This document shows, piece after piece, positions 5,870 through 11,128 of a stretch of 11,128 nt of DNA. Source of the DNA: Fructobacillus evanidus (GTDB lineage: Bacteria; Bacillota; Bacilli; Lactobacillales; Lactobacillaceae). Where the stretch lies: positions 1-11,128 of the forward strand of contig NZ_CAUZLM010000016.1 in NCBI RefSeq assembly GCF_963580165.1, written 5' to 3'. The position numbers and the translations under genes are program-made. The number at the start of each line of letters is the position of its first letter. Position 1 is the stretch's first letter. The notes under the pieces were generated by a model. That model saw only the letters and a program-made list of their open reading frames with translations, had not been told where the DNA came from and did no database searches.

Positions 5870-6769
5870 ATGAGTGTCGATATCAAAGAATTTGTTAATC
5901 AAGTTGAAAACTATTTATGGCCAAGTGAACAAGAATACCAGGCACAGGCAGCAGATTTTACCGTTTTGCTGCCCGTGTACATTCGCGACGATTTGGAAAA
6001 TTTTATCATCGCTATCAAAAGTATTTTTAAAAACACAGTCAAGCCGTCCGAAATTTTGATCATGGAGGATGGCCCTGTAGCCGATAGAATGGCTGATTTT
6101 TTAGCGTTTTTGACAAAAAAATATCCAAATGTTGCGCACTGTGTTGCCAATCCAAAAAATCATGGTTTGGGGTATACGGCTGCAAGGGGTATCTTACTAG
6201 CCAAGTTTGAAATTATTGCTCGTGTTGATGCCGACGATATTTCAACCGCCCGTCGTTTTGAGGAAGAGCTCAAGCGATTTCGGGACAACCTTCAATTAGA
6301 CATTGTTGGTAGCAATGTTGCTGAGTTTAATGAAGATTATGAAATTCAGTCTTATCGGAATGTACCTAGTCAGGCTAGTGATATTTGCCAATTCTCTAAA
6401 ATGAGATCACCTTTTAACCATCCCAGTGTGATGTATCGCAAGCAGGCGGTGATTGACGCCGGAAATTATGCTGATATTCAGCATTTTGAGGACTATGACC
6501 TTTTTGTACGAATGCTTGAACAGGGTCAAATAGCCGAAAACATTGCCGATAATTTAGTTTTGATGCGAGCGCCGTCGTCGATGTACCAACGAAGGGGCGG
6601 TCAAGATTATGTTCAGCGTTATATTGCTTTTCGTAAAGGATTATTGAAAAAAGGGTATATTTCGCAAAAGGAGTACCAAATTTCTATTTTGGGTTCACTG
6701 CTAACGTCGTATTCTCCCGTATTTGTGCGAAAAATTCGTTATCATCTTTTTTTAAGAGAAAATAAGTGA
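5870..6769 (+). CDS. GT2-type glycosyltransferase (AmsE-like)
   Basis: A 299-residue GT-A fold transferase. A leader of about 28 residues precedes the catalytic domain, which starts at DFTVLLPVY. Key residues are MEDGP (D67) for nucleotide binding, VDADD (D120, D122, D123) as the metal-binding DXD, and HFEDYDLFVRM (E207, D208) carrying the likely catalytic base. The final 60 residues are basic and amphipathic, common in membrane-associated members. It resembles the AmsE/WcaA-like branch that makes cell-surface polysaccharides. Acceptor and donor are unknown. Start ATG 5870 has AGGGG (5854-5858) eleven bases upstream, rather distant but the only candidate. It sits 40 bases after the GT32 gene. 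Confidence 0.9.
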   Translation: MSVDIKEFVNQVENYLWPSEQEYQAQAADFTVLLPVYIRDDLENFIIAIKSIFKNTVKPSEILIMEDGPVADRMADFLAFLTKKYPNVAHCVANPKNHGLGYTAARGILLAKFEIIARVDADDISTARRFEEELKRFRDNLQLDIVGSNVAEFNEDYEIQSYRNVPSQASDICQFSKMRSPFNHPSVMYRKQAVIDAGNYADIQHFEDYDLFVRMLEQGQIAENIADNLVLMRAPSSMYQRRGGQDYVQRYIAFRKGLLKKGYISQKEYQISILGSLLTSYSPVFVRKIRYHLFLRENK

Positions 6770-6780
6770 TAATAATGGTT

Positions 6781-6802
6781 CTAATTTATATAATAAAATT
6801 AG
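6781..6802. repeat. AT-rich inverted repeat between two GT2 genes
   Basis: CTAATTT (6781-6787) and AAATTAG (6796-6802) are exact reverse complements around an eight-base loop that includes TATAAT (6789-6794). No -35 is found at the right distance, so a promoter is not supported. A weak RNA hairpin separating the two GT2 genes, or a processing or stability element, is possible. Confidence 0.35.
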
Positions 6803-6829
6803 TATTCGTTTGCGGATGGAGGAAAAACG

Positions 6830-7786
6830 ATGATAACAGTGATTGTACCAATCTATAATAATGCGACATTTTTACCTTCTTTAATCCAACAATTTTACCA
6901 GCAAACGACAAAGGATTTTGAGGTGGTCTTTGTTGATGATGGTTCGACGGATAATCCCCGGGCTGCTATTCAACAGATTGATCGTCATGAATTAACTTAT
7001 CAGTATATTTATCAGCATAACCAGGGCGTTGGTAGTGCTCGAAACACAGGGATGAATCATGCACGTGGCCGCTACTTAATGTTTGTTGATCCTGACGATC
7101 AAATTATGTCGAATTTTGTTGCTGAAGGATTAAAAACGATTCAAGGATTCGATTTAGGGATTATGGCTTTTGACTTAATTAATGCAAATGGCAACCAGTT
7201 GATTAGTCACTATCAATGGAAAAGCATTGATTATACATATGCTGATTTTTTGAAAAATTTTTCTAATCTATACAATAGTGAATTGTTGTTTTCAGTTTTT
7301 AATAAAGTCTATGACGCCAGTATTTTAAAGAAGAATCGGTTAAAATTTTCCAAATTGCGAATGGGCGAAGACTTTTTGTTTAATATGCAATATTTTGATT
7401 TAATTGATTCCATCTCGTTAACGGATGTCGTCACTTATCGATACATGATTTATGGCGAAGGAACTGCCACCACGAGTTTTCATGGCGATGAATTTGATTG
7501 TTCTTATAGTAATCAACAATATTTAATTGATTTCTTAAATCGTCACCACGTTTACGATGAAAAATTAGTGAGTTTACATTGGTCATTAATTTTGGCTTAT
7601 CGCTTTGCTGGCGTTCGTAAGTTAAAAAAGATTGGCAGTAGTGATTACCAATTTGCACGTTCCCAGTTTTTGGAAATTCTTTCGATTTTTAAAAAAGAAA
7701 AATTAGTTAAAGTACCGTTGTTGCCACCGGAGCGAATGGTGAAGTACCTAGTGATGATAACAAAATTGAATCGTATGTTTATTTGA
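6830..7786 (+). CDS. GT2-type glycosyltransferase
   Basis: A 318-residue canonical family 2 enzyme. The N-terminus reads MITVIVPIYNN, followed by VFVDDGSTD (D36, D37) for the nucleotide, NQGVGSARNTGM, and FVDPDDQ (D87, D89, D90) as the metal-binding motif. RMGEDFLFN (E180, D181) supplies the likely catalytic base. The C-terminal 100 residues are less conserved and probably contact acceptor or membrane. It differs clearly from the preceding GT2 gene in both leader and C-terminus, so the pair is not a recent duplication. The start is well supported by GGAGG (6818-6822) seven bases upstream. Its product would add another sugar to the repeat unit; specificity is unknown. Confidence 0.92.
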   Translation: MITVIVPIYNNATFLPSLIQQFYQQTTKDFEVVFVDDGSTDNPRAAIQQIDRHELTYQYIYQHNQGVGSARNTGMNHARGRYLMFVDPDDQIMSNFVAEGLKTIQGFDLGIMAFDLINANGNQLISHYQWKSIDYTYADFLKNFSNLYNSELLFSVFNKVYDASILKKNRLKFSKLRMGEDFLFNMQYFDLIDSISLTDVVTYRYMIYGEGTATTSFHGDEFDCSYSNQQYLIDFLNRHHVYDEKLVSLHWSLILAYRFAGVRKLKKIGSSDYQFARSQFLEILSIFKKEKLVKVPLLPPERMVKYLVMITKLNRMFI

Positions 7787-7802
7787 ACCGGGATTGCCTA
7801 GG

Positions 7803-7826
7803 TTCACCTCAATAGAGTGGTTTTTT
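7803..7826 (+). terminator. Weak hairpin with T6 before the flippase gene
   Basis: CTC (7808-7810) and GAG pair around AATA, with further imperfect pairs outside, followed by TTTTTT (7821-7826). The stem is short and bulged, so at most partial termination is expected. A GAACC/GGTTC inverted repeat (7785-7789 and 7801-7805) lies just before it. About 15 bases further on is TTGACT (7842-7847), a good -35 but with no convincing -10 at proper spacing. Confidence 0.2.
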
Positions 7827-7893
7827 AAATGTTTAATTGGCTTGACTGTATGGATGATGGAATATGGTTGTTTAGCTAGAGTGGATGTATTAG

Positions 7894-9312
7894 ATGAAAG
7901 TGATCAAAAATTATCTTTATAATATGGGTTATCAGGTATTACTAATCATTGTCCCTTTGGTTACGATGCCTTATATTTCGCGTGTTTTGGGGCCTCATGG
8001 ACTAGGGGTGTATGCCTATACTAATTCCATCATTTCGTATTTCGTTTTGCTGGCTAATTTGGGAATTGATGCTTATGGTAGCCGCCAAATTGCTTATGTT
8101 CGAGAAGATTTTGAAAAAAGATCGCAGGTCTTTTGGGAAATTACGATTCTAAAAGTGTTCACGACGGCCGTGGCATGTCTCTTGCTGCTGTTGTATTTAC
8201 CCTTTGCCGGAAACTTGCGAGTACTAATGGTGGCACAGGCTTTATCATTGATCGCAGTCATGTTTGATATGTCTTGGTACTTTGTTGGCATCGAAGACTT
8301 TCAAAAAAGCGTGACACGGAATGTTTTGATTAAACTGGCTTCGCTCGTGCTGATTTTTATCTTTGTTAGGCATGCAACTGACACGCTCATTTATATCATC
8401 ATTACCAGTGGTTCTTCATTGGCCGGGAATGCCGCGCTTGTTCCATTTTTAAAAAAAGAGGTGAAGAGGATTCCTTTTGGCCAGTTAAATGTACAAAAAC
8501 ATTTTTTGCCCGCATTGCTCCTGTTTGTTCCACAAATCGGCATGCAATTGTATCTGGTTGCGAATAAGACGATTTTAGGGATGATGGATACGGTCACGGC
8601 GGTCGGCTTTTTTAGTTCAGCTGATAGTATCGTTCGATTGGGGATGACTATGGTGTCGGCCATTTCGACTGCCTTATCACCAAGAATTTCACACTTGATT
8701 GCCGAAAAAAAGGTTAGTAGTGTTGAACGGTACATGCAAGAGGCGTTTGAAATTATTAACGCGGTAGCCATTCCCTTAGCATTGGGGTTGATGATTGTAA
8801 CGACAAAGTTTGTCCCAATCTTCTTTGGACCAGGTTATGGGATGGTGGCCAAGTTAATGATTATTGAGAGCCCGGCAATTATGATTACTTCATGGAGCGT
8901 AGCGATTACGAGTCAGTATTTGATTCCGGCTGATATGACACGGGAGTATATGTGGTCGACGGTCATCGGTGCTTTGAGCAATATTATTTTTAATTATTTT
9001 TTGATTCTAAATTTTGGTGTCTACGGGACCGTTTACGCAACTTTACTTAGTGAAGGCTTGGTCGTATCTTACTTGATGTTTTGTATTCGAAAGCAGCTAC
9101 ATATTCGACAGGTTTTTTTCTTTGAATTTTATAAACTTATCATCGCTGGTCTTTTAATGGCAGGAATTGTTTACTGCTTGGACCTGTGGCTGCCAACAAC
9201 GATTTTGGCAATTGTTATTGAAGTAGTGGTTGGGGTGCTGAGTTATGCATTGTTACTGTGGTTATTTAGAGCCAATGTGATAATTAACATCCGAACGTTT
9301 TTCCAGGGATAA
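7894..9312 (+). CDS. wzx: Wzx-type repeat-unit flippase
   Basis: A 472-residue integral membrane protein of the polysaccharide transporter branch of the MOP superfamily, normal length. It begins with the conserved pattern NYLYNMGYQVLLIIVPLVT and then PYISRVLGPHGLGVYAY, NLGIDAYGSRQIAYVRE. Hydrophobic segments run through the whole chain, consistent with about 14 TM helices. Basic and polar residues scattered in the first half (K, R and D near helix ends) fit the cation-lined cavity of flippases. It would move the finished undecaprenyl-linked repeat from the inner to the outer membrane face for Wzy. Start ATG 7894 has only a weak GTGGATG site upstream, after a 107-base gap, the second longest inside the operon. 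Confidence 0.93.
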   Translation: MKVIKNYLYNMGYQVLLIIVPLVTMPYISRVLGPHGLGVYAYTNSIISYFVLLANLGIDAYGSRQIAYVREDFEKRSQVFWEITILKVFTTAVACLLLLLYLPFAGNLRVLMVAQALSLIAVMFDMSWYFVGIEDFQKSVTRNVLIKLASLVLIFIFVRHATDTLIYIIITSGSSLAGNAALVPFLKKEVKRIPFGQLNVQKHFLPALLLFVPQIGMQLYLVANKTILGMMDTVTAVGFFSSADSIVRLGMTMVSAISTALSPRISHLIAEKKVSSVERYMQEAFEIINAVAIPLALGLMIVTTKFVPIFFGPGYGMVAKLMIIESPAIMITSWSVAITSQYLIPADMTREYMWSTVIGALSNIIFNYFLILNFGVYGTVYATLLSEGLVVSYLMFCIRKQLHIRQVFFFEFYKLIIAGLLMAGIVYCLDLWLPTTILAIVIEVVVGVLSYALLLWLFRANVIINIRTFFQG

Positions 9313-9328
9313 ATTTAAAGGTGATTTG

Positions 9329-9358
9329 GTGAGTAGTTCTTTCAGTAGTTTTTCCTAA
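9329..9358 (+). CDS. Nine-codon Ser/Phe minigene ahead of the GT14 gene
   Basis: GTG at 9329 is preceded by AAAGGTGAT (9317-9325), one of the best anti-16S matches in the window. It opens a frame encoding MSSSFSSFS, then TAA (9356-9358). Six of nine residues are serine. The stop lies 13 bases before the GT14 start and next to that gene's own AGAGAGG. It could be a leader peptide or coupling ORF affecting translation of the next gene, a remnant of an older start, or chance. No attenuator hairpin follows it. Confidence 0.25.
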   Translation: MSSSFSSFS

Positions 9359-9371
9359 GAGAGGTAAAAAA

Positions 9372-10313
9372 ATGGTAAATAGTGAAAAACAGGCAATTTT
9401 AATCCTAGCGCACCAGGCGGATGATGTTTTAAAAACCTTAATTCAGCAATTTGACTCAACACTGTTCGATATTTTTATTCACTTTGATCGAAAATTTTAC
9501 ACGGCTTCGTTAGCACAGGAGCTTCAAGGTTTAGTGCGGAATACGCATTTAAGCATTATTTCGACACAAAGTGTCACATGGGCTGCGCCTTCAGTTATGA
9601 GGGCCGAGCTAGATTTAATGAATTGTGCATTTCATAGTGGCCATTACCATTATTTTCATTTACTTAGTGGCCAAGACTTAGCCATTAAAAGTGCAGACGT
9701 TATTTATGATTTTTTTAAAAGTCAAGATACACAATTTTTTGAAATTAGGGCGATTGATTCACCGGTGGCAATTGACTGCGTGACCTACCGTTATCCATTA
9801 GTTGAAAGTATTGGCAAGAAGCATAATTTCTTTTGGGTTTTACAAAAAGCCTACTTGCTTTGCCAAAAGGGATTACATATCAAAAATCAGCAATCATTTA
9901 TTTTGGAAAATAAGCTTGCTTATGCCTCACAATGGGCGAGTATGACCAACGAATTTGTCAATGCATTATTGCTACAAAAATCCGAGCTACAAACAGTTTA
10001 TCGGCAAGCGCTGGTGCCAGATGAAATTTATAAGGCAACTTTTTTAGTTAATAATACTCAACGTTTTACCTACTATAACCGAAATTACCGATTTATTAGT
10101 TTTATGGGAAATTCGCCAAAGATGATTAGTACCCAGCAGGAAGTGCAAGAACTATTGCAATCAGAAAATTTTTTTGCTAGAAAGTTTGCTCCTGAAAATC
10201 AGTTGTTAAAACTTGTCCGGCAGGCAACAATTGAAAATGAAAAAATTGATGGCCGGAGGCCATATAAAAAGGTTTGTTTTCACCGAAACTGTCAAAAATC
10301 ATCGATAATCTAA
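9372..10313 (+). CDS. GT14-like core-2/I-branching glycosyltransferase
   Basis: A 313-residue protein of the core-2/I-branching family, whose known members form beta-linked GlcNAc or xylose branches. It starts with AILILAHQADDVLKTLIQQF and DIFIHFDRKFY, typical of the family's first strands. Next come HYHYFHLLSGQDLAIKS with the hallmark S99-G100-Q101-D102, then SQWASMTNEFVNALL and PDEIYKATFLVN, where E218 in PDE is the likely catalytic base. The family uses a metal-independent GT-A-like fold. In a bacterial polysaccharide cluster it would be a candidate for the branching or side-chain sugar, but this is inferred. ATG 9372 is supported by AGAGAGG (9358-9364) seven bases upstream. It lies 59 bases after wzx. 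Confidence 0.87.
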   Translation: MVNSEKQAILILAHQADDVLKTLIQQFDSTLFDIFIHFDRKFYTASLAQELQGLVRNTHLSIISTQSVTWAAPSVMRAELDLMNCAFHSGHYHYFHLLSGQDLAIKSADVIYDFFKSQDTQFFEIRAIDSPVAIDCVTYRYPLVESIGKKHNFFWVLQKAYLLCQKGLHIKNQQSFILENKLAYASQWASMTNEFVNALLLQKSELQTVYRQALVPDEIYKATFLVNNTQRFTYYNRNYRFISFMGNSPKMISTQQEVQELLQSENFFARKFAPENQLLKLVRQATIENEKIDGRRPYKKVCFHRNCQKSSII

Positions 10314-10359
10314 TTTGAAATAAAAGACAGTCATGGTTGTCAAGTAAAGGGAGAATACT

Positions 10360-10863
10360 ATGCTCAACAAATTTTCTAGCCTTTTCCAGGTCCTAATGAT
10401 GAAAATTAAAATTTCGATTTTTAAAATCAGTCATCCGCATGGTCTCGTTGTTGGCCGAAAGCTACGGTTTCGGAAACGATTGAACTTGCGAGCTGATGCC
10501 GGTGGCAAAATTAACATTGGTGATTACGTTTTTTTTAATAATGATGTGTCAATTAATGCGCGCGAGTTGGTGACGATTGGCAACCATGTGCTAATCGGTG
10601 AAAACGTGAAAATCTATGATCATAACCACGCTTTTGGTAAAAAATATGAGGGTGTTCAGCCAGACACTTTTAAAACGGATTCGATTACGATTGGTGACGG
10701 TGTTTGGATCGGATCGAACGTGACAATTTTAAAGGGCGTGACAATCGGATCGAAGGCGATTATTGCTGCCGGAACGGTTGTCAATCGAGATGTGCAACCG
10801 AGTGTCATTTATCAGGAACAACGTAGTGTCCAAGAAATTCCTATTCATTATCGAGAGGACTAA
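10360..10863 (+). CDS. Hexapeptide-repeat O-acetyltransferase
   Basis: A 167-residue left-handed beta-helix acyltransferase of the maltose/galactoside/WbbJ-like group. Hexapeptide turns run from about residue 44 to 145, with repeats such as INIGDYVFFNND, VTIGNHVLIGENV, ITIGDGVWIGSNV and VTIGSKAIIAAGTV. The YDHNHAFG loop (H88, H90) interrupts the helix and carries the catalytic histidine. Such enzymes form trimers and transfer acetyl from acetyl-CoA to a sugar hydroxyl. Here the likely target is the lipid-linked repeat unit, giving an O-acetylated polymer. Start ATG 10360 has AAGGGAG (10347-10353) six bases upstream. It is the last gene of the unit; its stop codon lies within the terminator stem. 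Confidence 0.92.
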   Translation: MLNKFSSLFQVLMMKIKISIFKISHPHGLVVGRKLRFRKRLNLRADAGGKINIGDYVFFNNDVSINARELVTIGNHVLIGENVKIYDHNHAFGKKYEGVQPDTFKTDSITIGDGVWIGSNVTILKGVTIGSKAIIAAGTVVNRDVQPSVIYQEQRSVQEIPIHYRED

Positions 10864-10890
10864 CAATTAGATTGTTAGTCCTCTTTTGTT
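10855..10890 (+). terminator. Strong intrinsic terminator ending the polysaccharide operon
   Basis: GAGGACTAACAA (10855-10866) and TTGTTAGTCCTC (10872-10883) are perfect 12-bp complements around TTAGA, followed by TTTTGTT. The stem begins in the last coding codons and includes the TAA stop (10861-10863), so termination is compact. There is no A-rich run on the left side, so it should act in the + direction only. Confidence 0.92.
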
Positions 10891-10905
10891 ACCATTGTCT
10901 CAAAA

Positions 10906-10933
10906 TTGAATTATTCGCAATAAAGATTATAAT
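10906..10933 (+). promoter_or_regulatory. Promoter upstream of the right-hand ORF
   Basis: TTGAAT (10906-10911) and a consensus TATAAT (10928-10933) are separated by 16 bases, just after the operon terminator. Transcription would start near 10940 and run rightward through the short ORF and then antisense into the IS30-like transposase 3' end. It is the best promoter match in the window. Confidence 0.65.
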
Positions 10934-10971
10934 CAGAAGCATAGTCGTTAAATATTTTTAAGGATGTTTAA

Positions 10972-11052
10972 ATGTTTCGAGGAAGAAGAATAGCTATGGC
11001 AAAAAATTCTACTAATAGGCAGATTACAAGTTTAATTCGAACGCATCCGTAA
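10972..11052 (+). pseudogene. Short ORF, probably a 5' gene remnant cut by an IS element
   Basis: ATG 10972 follows an ideal AAGGA (10960-10964) at seven bases and a good promoter, so this is very likely a real translation start. The frame encodes only 26 residues (MFRGRRIAMAKNSTNR...) before TAA 11050-11052. Its last part overlaps the minus-strand transposase C-terminus. The simplest reading is that an IS30-like element inserted early in a gene, so only the first ten to sixteen codons are native and the rest is IS sequence. I do not recognise the product. A genuine very small basic peptide is the alternative. Confidence 0.4.
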
Positions 11053-11128
11053 AAACTTCCAATGGTGTTTGATAATGATGTAATTTCATGGGCCGCTTGT
11101 TAATGAGTTCAACCGCCTCATATAATCG
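11024..11128 (-). mobile_element. IS30-like transposase, C-terminal 34 residues (partial at window edge)
   Basis: On the minus strand the frame is open from the right edge to TAA (plus-strand TTA at 11024-11026). It encodes a C-terminus containing ELINKRPMKLHHYQTPLEVF and ending AFELNL. The pattern I-N-x-R-P-x-K ... Y-x-T-P-x-E-V-F followed by a short hydrophobic end is typical of the C-terminus of IS30-family transposases, after the DDE glutamate helix. The bulk of the gene lies outside the window. The outer inverted repeat should lie just beyond the stop, around 10990-11040, but it cannot be confirmed without the other end. The gene converges on the polysaccharide operon. Confidence 0.65.

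Noticed and set aside
6766..6794. Promoter between the two GT2 genes
   Set aside because: TATAAT is present but the hexamer 17 bases upstream (GTGATA) is far from a -35, and there is no extended -10.
5870..7786. Recent duplication of the two adjacent GT2 genes
   Set aside because: Apart from the generic GT2 motifs the proteins differ in leader, length, inter-motif sequence and C-terminus, so they are distinct family members.
7829..7879. 16-codon ORF before wzx (MFNWLDCMDDGIWLFS)
   Set aside because: There is no ribosome binding site before its ATG, and its length is expected by chance.
8391..8771. 126-codon minus-strand ORF inside wzx
   Set aside because: It is antisense to conserved transmembrane sequence, has unremarkable composition and no recognisable motif; a shadow of the flippase frame.
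10325..10340. GACA...TGTC inverted repeat before the acetyltransferase gene
   Set aside because: Only four clean pairs around an eight-base loop; too short to call a regulatory hairpin.

Overview
The window looks like chromosome of a low-GC Gram-positive bacterium, most likely a member of Lactobacillaceae. The reasons are purine-rich Shine-Dalgarno sites ahead of most genes, intrinsic terminators with T-tracts, the family make-up and order of the exopolysaccharide genes, and the C-terminus of an IS30-like transposase. Genus and species cannot be read from this sequence alone.

Layout: (1) Bases 2-742 are the 3' part of a gene for a large Thr/Pro/Asn/Gly repeat protein, probably exported. It ends in a striking Gly/Ala-rich amphipathic segment; its true start lies left of the window. 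A good terminator (768-800) and a weaker hairpin (819-842) follow. (2) Bases 843-1380 form a very AT-rich spacer with no gene. It contains two perfect 10-bp inverted repeats, a repeated ATGTATT motif and a possible promoter, and is the likely control region of the next unit. (3) Bases 1381-10863 hold ten genes, all on the + strand, forming an exopolysaccharide or capsule cluster of the Wzx/Wzy type. The order is chain-length/co-polymerase protein, priming phosphoglycosyl transferase, GT4-type glycosyltransferase, Wzy-type polymerase, GT32-type (DXD) transferase, two GT2-type transferases, Wzx flippase, GT14-like (core-2/I-branching) transferase and a hexapeptide O-acetyltransferase. The unit closes with a perfect 12-bp stem terminator whose left arm overlaps the last stop codon. 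(4) Bases 10890-11128 hold a good promoter, a strong ribosome binding site and a short ORF that appears to be cut by an IS30-like element, whose transposase C-terminus runs in from the right edge on the minus strand.

How the genes fit together: the priming enzyme would place the first sugar-phosphate on undecaprenyl phosphate. Five further glycosyltransferases would extend and branch the lipid-linked repeat unit, and the acetyltransferase would decorate it. Wzx would flip the unit, Wzy would polymerise it, and the Wzz-like protein would set chain length. This allows up to about six sugars per repeat if each transferase acts once; donor sugars and linkages cannot be deduced. The tyrosine kinase, phosphatase and LytR-CpsA-Psr attachment protein that often accompany such clusters are absent from the window.

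No clearly new multi-gene system is visible. The points most worth a second look are the repeat protein with its membrane-active-looking tail, the operator-like AT-rich spacer, the kinase-less co-polymerase with an unusual pre-TM2 segment, the GT14 plus GT32 pairing, a serine-rich nine-codon minigene with a strong ribosome binding site ahead of the GT14 gene, a terminator-like hairpin inside the GT32 gene, and the apparently IS-interrupted ORF at the right end.
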